Positions 27,233-40,928 of a stretch of DNA of 64,000 bases are shown in pieces. The translations under genes were made by a program, and so were the position numbers. The notes below the pieces were generated by a model. That model was not told where the DNA came from. It was given only the letters and a program-made list of their open reading frames with translations, and searched no databases. How positions within the stretch are numbered: the stretch's first letter is position 1; every line of letters begins with the position of its first letter. The stretch comes from Cellulomonas sp. Leaf395 (GTDB taxonomy: Bacteria > Actinomycetota > Actinomycetes > Actinomycetales > Cellulomonadaceae): contig NZ_LMQI01000002.1 of assembly GCF_001424125.1 (NCBI RefSeq), forward strand, positions 702,177-766,176. The letters are read 5' to 3'.

Positions 27233-28019
27233 GGCGCCGACGACCTCCGCCCCGGCGCTCGAGGTCGCCGGACTGACGGTGACGTTCCCCGGCGCGGGCC
27301 CGCGCGGCGTGGGCGACGTCGTCGCGCTGCACGACGTCGCCCTTCGGGTCGAGGTCGAGGAGTTCGTCGCGGTCGTCGGCCCGTCCGGCTGCGGCAAGTC
27401 GACGCTGCTGCGCGTCCTCGCGGGCCTGACGCCGAGTGGCGCGACCGTCACGGGCCGTCCCGTGGACCCGGCGCGCGGCCGAGACACGGCGTGGATGCCC
27501 CAGCGCGACGGGCTGCTCCCGTGGCGGCGGGCGCTGCCGAACGCGCTGGTCGGGGCCCGGATCGCCGGCCAGGACCGGGTGGTTGCGGAAGCGAGGGCTC
27601 GAGCGTTGTTCGACGCGTTCGGCCTGGCGGGGTTCGAGCGAGCGTGGCCGCACGAGCTGTCGGGCGGGATGCGCCAGCGCCTCGCACTGCTGCGGACCTG
27701 CCTGCCGGGGAGGCCGGTGCTACTCCTCGACGAACCGTTCGGCGCGCTCGACGCGATCACCCGGCGTCGCATGAATGGCTGGCTGGCGGGCCTCGACCTG
27801 GCGGGCCACGGCCGTCAGGGCGGCGCCGGGCGCGCGGTGGTGCTCGTGACGCACGACGTCGACGAGGCGCTGCTGCTAGCGGACCGGGTGGTCGTGCTCT
27901 CGGACCGACCGGGGCGCGTGGTCCTCGACCTGCCCGTCCCGCGGGACGGGCTGGACGAGGCACGCCGGGAGCTGCTCGGGGCGCTCGACCCGCAGGGGAG
28001 GTCCGACGGGTCGACGTGA
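27210..28019 (+). CDS. thiZ: Thiamine-precursor ABC transporter ATP-binding protein (ThiZ-like)
   Basis: 269-residue ATPase with Walker A GPSGCGKST, signature LSGGMRQRLALLRT, Walker B VLLLDEPFGALD and a switch His in VVLVTHDVDEA. It is the last gene of the riboswitch operon; the start lies 23 bases inside the binding-protein gene. It is convergent with the MFS gene with only two bases between stops and no obvious terminator. Confidence 0.9.
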   Translation: MTTSLSTEAPTTSAPALEVAGLTVTFPGAGPRGVGDVVALHDVALRVEVEEFVAVVGPSGCGKSTLLRVLAGLTPSGATVTGRPVDPARGRDTAWMPQRDGLLPWRRALPNALVGARIAGQDRVVAEARARALFDAFGLAGFERAWPHELSGGMRQRLALLRTCLPGRPVLLLDEPFGALDAITRRRMNGWLAGLDLAGHGRQGGAGRAVVLVTHDVDEALLLADRVVVLSDRPGRVVLDLPVPRDGLDEARRELLGALDPQGRSDGST

Positions 28020-28021
28020 CG

Positions 28022-29305
28022 TCAGACGGCGGCGGTCGTGCGCTCGGCGCGCAGGGCCGCCGCCCCGACGAGGCCGACCACGGCGACGACAGCCGCCACG
28101 ACCAGGGCGTTGCGCGTCCCCCCGATCGTCGACAGGACGGCGACGCCGAGCGCACCGCCCACCGCGAATGAGGTGTCCGCGATCCCGGCCGCCAGACCCG
28201 AGTCGTCCGCCGCCACCCCGGACACGGCAGCGATCTGGGCACTCACGAAGGCGGCACCGAGGCCCGCACCGAACACCACCAGGCCGACCACGAGGGGCAG
28301 CGTCGTCAGCGCGAGGCTGCCGACCGCGAGCAGCGCCATGCCGGCCCGGGCCACGGCCCGCACCCCGGTCCGGGTGACGACCGCCTGACCGGCGAAGGAC
28401 CCGACCACCGATGCACCGGTCATGGCGGCGGTCGTCAGTCCGAACTGGACCGGGGAGATGCCCTGGGACTCCTGCGCGGCGAGCGTCAGCACCAGCAGGA
28501 CGCCATCTACGCACATCCCGGCCACCAGCAGCAGGAGGTTGCCGGCGACCAGCCGCCGCGACCGCACGACTCGCCACGGGACCAGCGGGGCGACCGCGCG
28601 CCGCTCGACGAGGACGAAGGTCGCCATGAGCAGCGCCGCGGCGAGCAGCGCGGACCATGACGCCTCGGTGATCCCCAGGACGAGGAGCACGAGTGAACCG
28701 GTCACGGTGAGCGCGCCGGCCACGTCGAAGGCGCGGGGCAGGTTCATCGCGCGACCGTCGGGCAGCAACCGCGCCGACGCCGCGAGCAGCACGACTCCGA
28801 CCGGCAGGTTCACCAGGAAGATCCACTGCCACCCCCACAGCTGCGTGATCGGCGCACCGAGCAGCAGCCCGGCCGTGCCACCGACCCCACCGATCCCGCC
28901 CCAGATGCCGAGCGCGCGGTTGCGCTCGGGTCCGGGTTCGAACGTCGTCAGCACCAGCGACAACGCCGTCGGGGCCATGACCGCCGCACCCGCACCCTGC
29001 AGGACGCGAGCGCCGACCAGCACCGCCGGGTCGGTCGTCGACCCGCAGACGACCGACGCGACCGTGAAGATCGCGATGCCAGCCAGGAACACCCGGCGGC
29101 GGCCGAGCAGATCGGCGACCCGTCCGCCGAACAGGAGGAGCCCACCGAACGTCACGAGGTAGCCGCTGAGCACCCACTGCACGTCGCCGGGCGCGAACGC
29201 GAGCTCGTCGGCGATCGACGGGAGCGCCACGTAGACGATCGTGCTGTCGAGGACGACGACGAAGAACGCCGTGCCGAGAACCGCGAGGATCCAGTGCCTA
29301 TTCAT
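28022..29305 (-). CDS. MFS transporter (DHA2-type efflux)
   Basis: 427-residue major facilitator with about 12-13 membrane segments, shorter than the usual 14 of DHA2. The family motifs are motif A GGRVADLLGRRRVFL and the motif C-like GGVGGTAGLLLGAPITQLWG; Asp20 in VVVLDSTIVYVALP is the conserved acidic residue of the first helix. It is divergent from an HxlR regulator with a GTTA/TAAC repeat between, so it probably exports a toxic compound sensed by that regulator. TACTGT lies five bases before the ATG. Confidence 0.88.
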   Translation of the reverse strand: MNRHWILAVLGTAFFVVVLDSTIVYVALPSIADELAFAPGDVQWVLSGYLVTFGGLLLFGGRVADLLGRRRVFLAGIAIFTVASVVCGSTTDPAVLVGARVLQGAGAAVMAPTALSLVLTTFEPGPERNRALGIWGGIGGVGGTAGLLLGAPITQLWGWQWIFLVNLPVGVVLLAASARLLPDGRAMNLPRAFDVAGALTVTGSLVLLVLGITEASWSALLAAALLMATFVLVERRAVAPLVPWRVVRSRRLVAGNLLLLVAGMCVDGVLLVLTLAAQESQGISPVQFGLTTAAMTGASVVGSFAGQAVVTRTGVRAVARAGMALLAVGSLALTTLPLVVGLVVFGAGLGAAFVSAQIAAVSGVAADDSGLAAGIADTSFAVGGALGVAVLSTIGGTRNALVVAAVVAVVGLVGAAALRAERTTAAV

Positions 29306-29326
29306 GTTGCACAGTAGGACTGGATA

Positions 29327-29351
29327 GTTAGTAATAACAACCCCTTAGTAT
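29327..29351. promoter_or_regulatory. HxlR-type operator and hxlR promoter
   Basis: GTTAGTAATAAC at 29327-29338 is an inverted repeat (GTTA, four bases, TAAC) in the 52-bp gap between the divergent MFS and HxlR genes. TAGTAT at 29346-29351 is six bases before the regulator ATG. A dimeric HxlR protein bound here would block both genes. Confidence 0.55.
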
Positions 29352-29357
29352 GTCTGC

Positions 29358-29986
29358 ATGACGCGCACGTACGACGACGGCTGCGGGATCGCCCACGCGC
29401 TCGACCTCGTCGGGGAACGCTGGGCCCTGCTGGTCGTCCGGGAGCTGCTCCTCGGGCCCAAGCGCTTCACCGACCTGCGCGCGGGCCTGCCGGGGGTCAG
29501 CGCGAACATCCTGAGCCAGCGGCTGCGGGAGCTCGAGGCCGGCGGGATCGTCGCACGCACCACGCTGCCACCTCCCGCCGGCGTGGCCGTGTACGCGCTG
29601 AGGCCCCGCGGGGCCGAGCTCGAACCCGTGGTCCTCGCCCTCGGGTCCTGGGGCATCCGCTCCCCCACCCTGCCCCGCGACGCCCACCTCGGCGTGGACT
29701 CGGTGATCCTGTCGCTGGCGGCACAGCTCACCCACACCGAGCCGCCCGCCACCTACGAGCTGCGACTCGGCGCCTACCAGTTCGCGGTCCGGCTGCACGA
29801 CGGGAGCGTCGACGTCTCGCGCGGCTCCGCCGAGCGGCCGGAGGCCGTCATCACGACCACACCCCGGCAGCTCGACGCGATCGTGTCCGGCGACCGCACG
29901 CTGAGCGACGTGGTCGCGACCGGCGAGGCGAGCGTCGACGGCGACGAGGATGCGGCGAACCGCTTCGCCACGTACTTCGCGCCGGT

Positions 29987-29990
<4 letters not shown>
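29358..29990 (+). CDS. HxlR family regulator with SCP2-like C-terminal domain
   Basis: 210 residues. Residues 1-100 are a winged helix of the HxlR type (CGIAHALDLVGERWALLVVR, then ANILSQRLRELEAGGI), with Cys9 possibly redox-sensitive. Residues 110-210 resemble a sterol carrier protein 2 domain (VRLHDGSVDVSRGSAERPEA, then a DGDEDAANRFATYF end) that could bind a hydrophobic ligand. The fusion suggests direct sensing of a lipophilic compound that the divergent MFS pump removes. The mRNA is probably leaderless. Confidence 0.87.
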
Positions 29991-33531
<3,541 letters not shown>

Positions 33532-33921
33532 TCAGGCGGTGGGCGAGGGCGATCGCCGGCGTTGGAGCCACGGCCCGACCACCAGCACCCCGCACACCAG
33601 GACGCCACCGACGGCGAGCACCGCCCCGGTGGCGAACAGCGGGACCGACGCGGCAGCCACGACGACCTCCGTCGGCTCGCCGTCGACGTCCCACGTGCAG
33701 ATGGCCTTCGGCGGGACGACGGTGTAGCGCACGGTGGCGGAGTCGGTCCCGGCGGCGTAGGCCTCGACGCACGGGTCGGGGTCGTCCTTCGTGGCGGTCA
33801 GGGTGGTCACGCCGATGCCGGTGTAGCAGATGACCAGCAGCACCATCCCGACGATCGCCGCCCCGGACCCGACGAGCAGCGCCAGCGCGCGCCTCACGCT
33901 CGGCTGTGCAGCCACCGTCAT
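33532..33921 (-). CDS. Two-pass membrane protein of unknown function
   Basis: 129 residues: membrane segments at about 12-35 and 86-113 flank an outside loop with two Cys (DPDPCVEAY and KAICTWDVDG) that could form a disulfide. A short Arg/Ser-rich tail ends the protein. Its start overlaps the stop of the metE-like gene by three bases (ATGA), so it belongs to the mnmA-ligA transcript. No family was recognised. Confidence 0.75.
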   Translation of the reverse strand: MTVAAQPSVRRALALLVGSGAAIVGMVLLVICYTGIGVTTLTATKDDPDPCVEAYAAGTDSATVRYTVVPPKAICTWDVDGEPTEVVVAAASVPLFATGAVLAVGGVLVCGVLVVGPWLQRRRSPSPTA

Positions 33922-34940
33922 GCCTCCGCTCGTTCGGCCACGATCCGCGCGGCCCGGACCAGTCCGGCCAGCACCGCCCGGGCGTCGTCCGGGCTGCCCG
34001 TGCCGGTGATGTCGCCCGCGAGGAGCACGACGTCGCGCAGTCCCGCCATCGGCAGCCCCACGGACCGCCACGGCCGGGTGAGCGTATCGGCCTGGCCGGC
34101 CACGTCGGGACCGGCGCACTGCGAGGAGGCCTGCGGCGCCAGCTCGGGCCAGAACGCGAGCCCGCCCTCGACCACCTCGGCGACCTTCTCCCAGCTGCGC
34201 TCGTCGAGCGCCGGGACGGCGAGCGCGAACCCGTCGACGGCGGCCGCGCGGATCGCCCCGAGGGAGGTCCACGCGGTGCCGCCGTGCACGATCACGCGGG
34301 CATCCTCCTGGGCGCGCGCCACCTCGCCGATCCGCTCGGCCGCCACGGGACCGGGGACCGAGCGCAGCGCGGAGTAGCCGGAGAACGACGGCAGCACCCC
34401 GGCCATGACCTGCGCGAGCAGGGGCTCGTGGAGCAGCACGGTCGGCTCCGCGCCGGGTACCGAGCGGCGGATCGCGGCGAGGTGCTCGGCCAGGCCGGCG
34501 GCCAGGGACGCGGCGAGCTCACGGACGGCGCCGGCATCGGACACCACCCGGTCCCCGCGGGCGAGGTAGAGGGACGCGGCGAGCGTCATCGGACCCAGCA
34601 CCGGAACGACGAGCGGTCCGGCCCATCCGTGCCCGGCGACCGCGAGCGCGTCGACGTCCTCGCGCAGGTAGGCCTGCGCGAGGGCCAGGTCACGGCTGGG
34701 CCGGTCGGCGAGCTTCCAGCCGTGCGGCCCGAGCTCGGTGGGCAGCTCCGCGAGCAGCGCGGCAGCGCGGCCGACCCGGTCGCCCCACGGTCCACGCTCG
34801 GCGAGGGTCACGGTGAACGGGAGGCCGAGGATCTCGGACGGGGTGTCGACGAGGTCGCCCACGACGACGGTCTGCGCCTCCAGCACGTCCAGGCCCGGCC
34901 ACGGCCCGGTGCCCGTGACGCCCGGCCGTCCGCCGCTCAC
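33918..34940 (-). CDS. Methionine synthase-like (UroD/MetE superfamily) protein
   Basis: 340-residue single TIM barrel of the cobalamin-independent methionine synthase superfamily. Recognisable parts are [20 protein letters not shown] near the start, [20 protein letters not shown], and [15 protein letters not shown], where the His would be a metal ligand. A Cys in [11 protein letters not shown] is another candidate ligand. Full MetE is twice as long, so the reaction is uncertain. The gene lies between mnmA and ligA, as in mycobacteria, where its homologue is also uncharacterised. The GTG overlaps the mnmA stop by three bases. Confidence 0.8.
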   Translation of the reverse strand: MSGGRPGVTGTGPWPGLDVLEAQTVVVGDLVDTPSEILGLPFTVTLAERGPWGDRVGRAAALLAELPTELGPHGWKLADRPSRDLALAQAYLREDVDALAVAGHGWAGPLVVPVLGPMTLAASLYLARGDRVVSDAGAVRELAASLAAGLAEHLAAIRRSVPGAEPTVLLHEPLLAQVMAGVLPSFSGYSALRSVPGPVAAERIGEVARAQEDARVIVHGGTAWTSLGAIRAAAVDGFALAVPALDERSWEKVAEVVEGGLAFWPELAPQASSQCAGPDVAGQADTLTRPWRSVGLPMAGLRDVVLLAGDITGTGSPDDARAVLAGLVRAARIVAERAEA

Positions 34941-36052
34941 CTGACGAGACCCGAGGTGGCGCCCGGTGAGCGGAGGGCGGCGGTCACGGTGGCCTGGCCG
35001 AGCACGCGGGTGTCGTCGTACAGCACGGCCGACTGCCCCGGGGCGACGCCGCGGAGGGCGCCGGGGATATCGAGCGCGATCTGGACGGCGCCGTCCCGCA
35101 CGCTGGCCCGGGCCGGCACCGCGTCTCCGTGCGCGCGGACCTGCACCGCGCACGCGAACGTGCCGTCGTCCGCGTCGGCGAACCAGACCGCGCGGTCCGC
35201 CTCGACGGCCTGCACCGCCAGCTCGTCGACGGAGCCGACGACCACCCGGTTGTGCACCGGCTCGACGGAGAGCACGTACCGCGGCTTGCCGTCGGGGGCG
35301 GGGCGGCCGATCGACAGGCCCTTGCGCTGCCCGACGGTGAACGCGTACGCGCCGTCGTGCTGCCCGAGCACCGCACCGGAGCCGTCGACGATCTCGCCCG
35401 GCTGCGACCCGAGCCGCGAGCGCAGGAAGCCCTGGGTGTCCCCGTCGGCGACGAAGCAGATGTCGTAGGAGTCCGGCTTGGCGGACACGGACAGCCCGCG
35501 CGCGGCCGCCTCGGCCCGGGTCTCCTCCTTGGAGGCGACGTCCCCCAGCGGGAACATCGAGCGCGCGAGGCGCTCGGGGCCCATCACCGCCAGCACGTAG
35601 GACTGGTCCTTGGCCAGGTCCCGCGCGCGGTGCAGCTCGCGGGTGCCGTCGGGACCGGTCTCGATGCGCGCGTAGTGCCCGGTGCAGACGGCGTCGAACC
35701 CGAGGGCGACGGCCTTGTCCAGCAGCGTGGCGAACTTGATGTGCTCGTTGCACCGCACGCACGGGTTCGGGGTGCGACCGGCCTCGTACTCGGCGACGAA
35801 GTCCGCGACGACGGTCTCCTCGAACCGCTCGGACAGGTCCCACACGTAGTACGGGATGCCCAGAACGTCGGCCGCACGGCGGGCGTCCCCGGCGTCCTCG
35901 ATCGAGCAGCACCCGCGCGAGCCGGTGCGGAACTGGTCGCGGCTGCGGGACAGGGCCATGTGCACGCCGACGACGTCGTGCCCGGCGTCGACGGCGCGGG
36001 CCGCGGCGACCGCGGAGTCGACACCACCGGACAAGGCTGCCAGGACGCGCAT
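34937..36052 (-). CDS. mnmA: tRNA-uridine 2-sulfurtransferase
   Basis: 371-residue enzyme that adds sulfur to U34 of Lys, Glu and Gln tRNAs. The PP-loop is SGGVDSAV (residues 8-15); the catalytic CxxC is Cys98/Cys101 in [12 protein letters not shown], and Cys199 in [11 protein letters not shown] is the second catalytic cysteine. The extra [13 protein letters not shown] near residue 48 is typical of actinobacterial MnmA. It directly follows the cysteine desulfurase gene (one base overlap), its sulfur source. Confidence 0.97.
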   Translation of the reverse strand: MRVLAALSGGVDSAVAAARAVDAGHDVVGVHMALSRSRDQFRTGSRGCCSIEDAGDARRAADVLGIPYYVWDLSERFEETVVADFVAEYEAGRTPNPCVRCNEHIKFATLLDKAVALGFDAVCTGHYARIETGPDGTRELHRARDLAKDQSYVLAVMGPERLARSMFPLGDVASKEETRAEAAARGLSVSAKPDSYDICFVADGDTQGFLRSRLGSQPGEIVDGSGAVLGQHDGAYAFTVGQRKGLSIGRPAPDGKPRYVLSVEPVHNRVVVGSVDELAVQAVEADRAVWFADADDGTFACAVQVRAHGDAVPARASVRDGAVQIALDIPGALRGVAPGQSAVLYDDTRVLGQATVTAALRSPGATSGLVR

Positions 36053-37242
36053 CAGGTCACCGTCCCGACGGTCGCGAGACCGGCGGCGCGGGCGCGGTCG
36101 ACGACGCCCGGCAGGGCCGCGAGCAGCGCGTCGACGTCGGCCGCGGTCGACGGGTGGCCCAGGCTGAACCGCAGCGCCCCGCGCGCGGCCACCTCGTCGA
36201 CCCCCATCGCGAGCAGCACGTGGCTGGGCCGAGGCACCCCGGCCTGGCAGGCGGACCCGGTCGACGCCTCGATCCCTGCGGAGTCGAGCAGGTAGAGCAG
36301 CGAGTCACCCTCGCAGCCGGGGAACGTGAAGTGGGCGTTGGCGGGCAGCCGCCGCGACGGGTCCCGCGGTCCGCGCAGCACCGCCTCGGGGACCAGGGCC
36401 TCGACACCTTCGACCAGGGTGTCGCGGAGCGTCCCCACGCGGGCGGCGAACTCCGCGCGGCTCCCGACCGCCTGCTCGACGGCCAGCCCGAACGACGAGA
36501 GCAGGGCGGCGTCGAGGGTGCCCGACCGCACGCCACGCTCCTGCCCACCCCCGTGCAGCACGGGAGTCAGGTCGAGGCCGCGTCGCGCCAGGAGCGCACC
36601 GGCGCCGCCGGGACCGCCCACCTTGTGCCCGCTCACGGTCATGGCGTCGAGCCCCGACGCAGCGAAGTCGACCGGCACCTGGCCGACGGCCTGCACCGCG
36701 TCCGCGTGCACGGGCACGCCGTACCGGCGCGCGAGCGCGACCACGTCGTCGAGCGGCTGGATCGTGCCGACCTCGTTGTTCGCCCACATCACGGAGACCA
36801 GCGCAACCTGGTCGCCGCTGCGCTCCAGCTCCTCGCGCAGCGCGTCGACGTCGACCATCCCGTCGCCGTCGACCGGCAGGAGCACGAGCTCGGCCCCGGC
36901 GTGCTCGGCCATCCAGAACGCGGGGTCCAGCACGGCGTGGTGCTCCACCGCGGACACCAGCAACCGCCGACGCCGGCCGTCCTGGTTCCGTCGGGACCAG
37001 AACATCCCCTTGATCGCGAGGTTGTCCGCCTCCGTGCCGCCCGAGGTCCAGACCACCTCGCTCGGCCGCGCACCGAGCGCCGCGGCGAGCCGCTCCCGGG
37101 CCTCCTCGACCACCCGACGGGCCGCACGACCGGACCCGTGCAGGGAGGAGGGGTTGCCGGTGCGCACGAGCTGCTCAGCGAGCACCCGCGCGGCCTCCGG
37201 GAGCATGGGCGTGGTCGCCGCATGGTCGAGATACACGCTCAT
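36052..37242 (-). CDS. iscS: Cysteine desulfurase (NifS/IscS type)
   Basis: 396-residue PLP enzyme that takes sulfur from cysteine for tRNA thiolation and probably Fe-S clusters. It starts [17 protein letters not shown]; the PLP lysine is Lys207 in [12 protein letters not shown] and the persulfide cysteine is Cys332 in [15 protein letters not shown] (37250-37255) is seven bases before the ATG. First gene of the iscS-mnmA-(metE-like)-membrane protein chain; its product feeds MnmA directly. Confidence 0.96.
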   Translation of the reverse strand: MSVYLDHAATTPMLPEAARVLAEQLVRTGNPSSLHGSGRAARRVVEEARERLAAALGARPSEVVWTSGGTEADNLAIKGMFWSRRNQDGRRRRLLVSAVEHHAVLDPAFWMAEHAGAELVLLPVDGDGMVDVDALREELERSGDQVALVSVMWANNEVGTIQPLDDVVALARRYGVPVHADAVQAVGQVPVDFAASGLDAMTVSGHKVGGPGGAGALLARRGLDLTPVLHGGGQERGVRSGTLDAALLSSFGLAVEQAVGSRAEFAARVGTLRDTLVEGVEALVPEAVLRGPRDPSRRLPANAHFTFPGCEGDSLLYLLDSAGIEASTGSACQAGVPRPSHVLLAMGVDEVAARGALRFSLGHPSTAADVDALLAALPGVVDRARAAGLATVGTVT

Positions 37243-37249
37243 CGGCTCC

Positions 37250-37255
37250 AGTCTA
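37250..37255 (-). promoter_or_regulatory. -10 element of iscS-mnmA operon (leaderless)
   Basis: TAGACT on the minus strand, seven bases before the iscS ATG; identical in sequence and spacing to the gatC element. Confidence 0.6.
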
Positions 37256-37348
37256 CGAAGGGACGGGTATCTCTCCGACCGCAGCCCGCCCCGACAGTCC
37301 GTGGGACCACCCACCGGGCACACCGCGCGACCTGGCAGGATGTGCGGC

Positions 37349-38341
37349 GTGAGTGCCGACGACGTCATTGCCCTCCCGCGCGCCTTCAGCGGCCAGCGGC
37401 TGGACTGGCGCGATCTCCCCCGGCACGTGCGGACGCGGATCGCCGAGCTGGCGGGCGCTCAGGTCACGGCAGAGATCAGCGCCACCAGCGGGTTCAGCCC
37501 CGGGTTCGCCGCCGTGCTCGAGCTCGCGGACGGCCGCGGCGTGTTCGTGAAGGCCGTCTCGGGCGAGCAGAACCCCGTCTCCCCCGACCTCGCCCGCGCC
37601 GAGATCCGGGTGTCCCGCGCGCTGCCCCCGCAGGTCCCCGCACCGAACCTCCTGTGGTCCTCCGACGACGGCGACTGGGTGATCCTCGGGTTCGACGTGG
37701 TGCACGGCCGCTCCCCCGAGCTGCCCTGGAAGCCCGAGGACCTGCGCGCCGTGGCCGACGCCGTGGGAGCGCTCGCAGACGCCGAGCCGCTGCCCGGGCA
37801 CACCCTGCCGCGCACCGACGACCAGCTGGCCGAGGACTTCACCGGCTGGCGCAAGCTGCACGCGCTCGACGACGAGACCAAGCGCGAGTACGCGGACCTC
37901 GCCGGTGACATCGGCCGCTGGGCGCTGGCCAACGTGGAGCAGCTGGTCCGCTGGGAGCAGGAGTCGCTGCGCGTGTGCGCCGGCGACTCCCTCGTGCACG
38001 GTGACCTGCGCGCCGACAACGTCATGATCGACCCCGACCACCAGCACCAGGTCTGGATCATCGACTGGCCGCACGCGAGCGTCGGTGCTCCCTGGCTCGA
38101 CCTGGCGTTCATGCTGCCCAGCGTGGCGCTGCAGGGTGGCGGCGACCCGGCGACCAACTTCCGGAACCACCCCGTCTCGGACGGGGTGCACGACGACGAC
38201 CTGCGGGCCGGCCTGGCCGGGCTGTCCGGGTACTTCGCGTGGAGCTCGCGCCAGCCCGCACCCCTCGGCATCCCGAACCTGCGACGGTTCCAGGCCGCAC
38301 AGGGTGTGGCGACGGTCCGCTGGCTGCGCGAGCTGTCCTGA
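37349..38341 (+). CDS. Aminoglycoside phosphotransferase-family protein
   Basis: 330-residue protein-kinase-like phosphotransferase. VFVKAVSGE holds the ATP-binding Lys, [14 protein letters not shown] the catalytic Asp and metal-binding Asn, and [19 protein letters not shown] the metal-binding Asp. Members of this family phosphorylate antibiotics, sugars or other alcohols; the substrate cannot be told and resistance should not be assumed. The GTG has CAGGAT (a weak -10) seven bases upstream. It is divergent from iscS and convergent with the beta-propeller protein gene. Confidence 0.85.
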   Translation: MSADDVIALPRAFSGQRLDWRDLPRHVRTRIAELAGAQVTAEISATSGFSPGFAAVLELADGRGVFVKAVSGEQNPVSPDLARAEIRVSRALPPQVPAPNLLWSSDDGDWVILGFDVVHGRSPELPWKPEDLRAVADAVGALADAEPLPGHTLPRTDDQLAEDFTGWRKLHALDDETKREYADLAGDIGRWALANVEQLVRWEQESLRVCAGDSLVHGDLRADNVMIDPDHQHQVWIIDWPHASVGAPWLDLAFMLPSVALQGGGDPATNFRNHPVSDGVHDDDLRAGLAGLSGYFAWSSRQPAPLGIPNLRRFQAAQGVATVRWLRELS

Positions 38342-38356
38342 CGAGGTCGGCGGGCG

Positions 38357-39868
38357 TCAGCCGAGGACAGCCGCGCTGTTCCCCCAGCCGATGAGCGTGT
38401 GCCCCTCGGATGCCACGCCGAGCAGGGTTCCGGGCAGGTCGACGCGCCAGTCCTCGCTGCCGTCCTCGAACCGGTACGCGACGAGCTCCCCGACACCCGG
38501 CCAGTCGTTCAGAGCCGTGGCGGCGCCCGGCTCCTCGGGCCGCTGCTGGCCGCTCAGGACGTGGTGCCCGTCGGTCACGAGGTCGCCCATCGTGCGTCCC
38601 TCGAGAACGGGGGCCTGCCAGAGCTCCGCACCGGTGGAGCCGTCGATCGCCACCACCCCGTCCGGGGTGCTCAGGTACACCCGCCCTCGCGCCACGACCG
38701 CCGCGCCCGACACACCGTGCCCGACGTCCCACAGTTCGCGTCCGATGGAGCGGTCGTACGCGCGGGTCCTCGAGCCGACCGTGAGCACGAGGTCGGAGAG
38801 GCTGCCGTCGTCGGCCGAGACGCGCACCAGCCGTCCCGGGAGCACGAGCTCCGGACCACTGCCGCTGATCGTCGTCGTCTCACGACCCTCGTCGTCCTGC
38901 CCGAACGCGGCCACGATGCCGAGGCGCGAGTCCGCCGTGTAGCCGTTGCTCGCCTGCATCACGGTGCGTGCCGGCCCGCCATCGAGCACGGTGATCCGGC
39001 GACCGGCCGTCACGACAGCGAGCCCGTCCGCCGTCCGGATCAGCTCCGTGGACCGATCGAGGAAGCCACCGTCGTCGGGTTCGTCGCCGGCGGACGGCAC
39101 GACCGACTGCCACTGCTGCCGGTCGGTCAGCAGGTCGGTCGCGGTCACGACGAGCGCGCCGTCGGAGCGGGGGACCCCGACTGCGACGGCACCCGGGAGC
39201 ACGGTGAACGCCACTGCCCCGGGCACCTCCCGCTCGGCCACGACGGAGCCGTCCGCGACGTCCGCGACCACGAGCCGGCTCAGCGCGGACGGGACGAGCA
39301 CGGTCTCCGTCTGCCGGAAACCGAGGTAGGCGTCCGTGACCAGGCACACGACCCGTCGGGCCTCCCCCGGCTCGAGGACACATCCACCCACGTGGTCGAA
39401 CCCCTCGTCCGTGCGCTCGACGACGTGCGCGTCGGCCAGGGGCGTGGTCCAGCGGCGCTCGCCGGTCAGCTCCTCGACCGCGACGAGCGCCTGCGACCCG
39501 TCGCTCTCGCGCCGCAGGCCGACCAGGATGCTGCCGGTCAGCTCCGCCCAGGGCACCCACTCGGTCCTGGCGTCCAGCGTCCAGCGGATCCGCAGGTCCT
39601 CGTCGACGGGTCGGACGACGCCGGGCACCTGGGCGAGCGCCGCGACGGCAGCGCGGTCGCGCAGCTCCACGACGGCCTGCGCGCCGACGAGTGCGACGGT
39701 CACGGCGAGCACCGGGACGAGCAGCCACCGTCGCGACCTGCGCCGCTGAGCCGGCTCAGGCTCGCCGGGTCCGCCGGGTCCGCCGGGTCCGCCGGGTTCG
39801 CCGAGGCGCCGGGGCAGGTCGTCGCGCTCGACGAGCTCGACCGGCTCCATCCCCACGCGACGCCCCAT
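38357..39868 (-). CDS. Membrane-anchored PQQ-like beta-propeller protein
   Basis: 503 residues. A cytoplasmic start with a Gly/Pro stretch (residues 24-36) and a basic patch precedes one membrane segment (about 48-66); the rest is outside the cell. Repeats of the type AVEELTGERRWTTPLAD and VAIDGSTGAELWQAPVLEG are PQQ-like propeller blades with the AxDxxTGxxxW pattern. No catalytic residues of a quinoprotein dehydrogenase are seen, so it is probably a scaffold or envelope protein. GATAAT is six bases before the ATG. Confidence 0.8.
   Translation of the reverse strand: MGRRVGMEPVELVERDDLPRRLGEPGGPGGPGGPGEPEPAQRRRSRRWLLVPVLAVTVALVGAQAVVELRDRAAVAALAQVPGVVRPVDEDLRIRWTLDARTEWVPWAELTGSILVGLRRESDGSQALVAVEELTGERRWTTPLADAHVVERTDEGFDHVGGCVLEPGEARRVVCLVTDAYLGFRQTETVLVPSALSRLVVADVADGSVVAEREVPGAVAFTVLPGAVAVGVPRSDGALVVTATDLLTDRQQWQSVVPSAGDEPDDGGFLDRSTELIRTADGLAVVTAGRRITVLDGGPARTVMQASNGYTADSRLGIVAAFGQDDEGRETTTISGSGPELVLPGRLVRVSADDGSLSDLVLTVGSRTRAYDRSIGRELWDVGHGVSGAAVVARGRVYLSTPDGVVAIDGSTGAELWQAPVLEGRTMGDLVTDGHHVLSGQQRPEEPGAATALNDWPGVGELVAYRFEDGSEDWRVDLPGTLLGVASEGHTLIGWGNSAAVLG
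39763..39798 (+). repeat. 9-bp tandem repeat, four copies
   Basis: Four head-to-tail copies of CGCCGGGTC (last one CGCCGGGTT) encode the Gly-Gly-Pro stretch in the cytoplasmic start of the beta-propeller protein. The copy number could vary without breaking the frame. Confidence 0.8.
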
Positions 39869-39919
39869 GGCCGGATTATCCGCCCGCGAGCCCGCGCACC
39901 CCAGAGCCTGCGCCGCCGA

Positions 39920-40903
39920 TCAGCCCTTCAGGCGGCGGATCTCCGCGGCGGCCTGCGGCACGACGGTGAACAGGTCGCCGACGACGCCGAAGTCCGCGAT
40001 CTCGAAGATCGGGGCGTCGGGGTCGGAGTTGATCGCGACGATCGTGCCGGAGGCCTGCATGCCGCCACGGTGGTGCACGGCACCGGACACACCGACGCCG
40101 ACGTACAGCCGCGGCGCGATGGTGACGCCCGTCTGGCCGATCTGCGCGTCGTGCCCGATCCAGCCCTCGTCGGTGGCCACACGCGTGGCGCCCACGGCCG
40201 CGCCGAGCACGTCGGCCAGCTCCTCGACCACCGAGAAGTCCCCCTCGGTGCCACGACCGCCGGCGACGACGACGCTCGCGCTCCCGAGGTCGGGCCGACC
40301 GCTCGCGGGCCGCTCCGTGCGCTCGACCAGCGTGACGCGTCGCGCCTTGTCGCTCACGGCGACGACGTGCTCGCCGATCTGTGCCTGCGGAGCTCCCTCG
40401 ACCACCGACGGCTGCACCGAGTTCGGCTTGAGCGCGACGATCGCCAGCGGGGCCGTGACCGCGCAGGTGGTGTTCCAGGTGCCGGCGAACACGGTCTTCG
40501 CCGCGACATACCTGCCGTCGACGAGGGCGAGGCCGTCCGCGTCGGTGACGACGCCGGCCCCGGTGCTGATCGCGAGGCGCGCGGCGGCCTCCTTGTTCTC
40601 GAACGAGGAGACCACGAGCAGGAGCCCGGCACCGGTGGCGTCCAGCAGCGACGCGAGCGCCTCGGCGAGCACGGCCGACAGGTGCGGGTCCGCGTCGACG
40701 ACGACGCGGTGGACGTGGGTGGCGCCGAGCGAGGCGAGCTCGGCGACGACCTCGGGCGACGGCTCGACACCGTCGACGGTCCACGCGGCGTGCACACCGG
40801 CACCGCCCGACAGCTCGCGACTGAGCGTGAGGAGCTCCCGGACAGGGGCGCGGACGGCTCCGTCCACGGTGTGGTCGACGAGCACGAGCACGGGTGCGGT
40901 CAC
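39920..40903 (-). CDS. etfA: Electron transfer flavoprotein alpha subunit
   Basis: 327 residues. EtfA binds FAD and carries electrons from acyl-CoA and other dehydrogenases to the quinone pool. The FAD domain is at the C-terminus: VVAGGRGTEGDFSVVEELAD, GQTGVTIAPRLYVGVGVSGA and AINSDPDAPIFEIADFGVVG, with the conserved QTG. The start is GTG. It follows etfB by 25 bp. Confidence 0.96.
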   Translation of the reverse strand: MTAPVLVLVDHTVDGAVRAPVRELLTLSRELSGGAGVHAAWTVDGVEPSPEVVAELASLGATHVHRVVVDADPHLSAVLAEALASLLDATGAGLLLVVSSFENKEAAARLAISTGAGVVTDADGLALVDGRYVAAKTVFAGTWNTTCAVTAPLAIVALKPNSVQPSVVEGAPQAQIGEHVVAVSDKARRVTLVERTERPASGRPDLGSASVVVAGGRGTEGDFSVVEELADVLGAAVGATRVATDEGWIGHDAQIGQTGVTIAPRLYVGVGVSGAVHHRGGMQASGTIVAINSDPDAPIFEIADFGVVGDLFTVVPQAAAEIRRLKG

Positions 40904-40928
40904 AGCGGCGATCCTTCGGTTCGGGACG

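Noticed and set aside
37349..38341. Aminoglycoside resistance gene
   Set aside because: The fold is that of the family, but nothing in the sequence indicates an antibiotic substrate, and neighbours are housekeeping genes.
39763..39798. CRISPR-like or mobile repeat
   Set aside because: Four 9-bp copies without spacers, inside a gene and in frame; a simple coding repeat.
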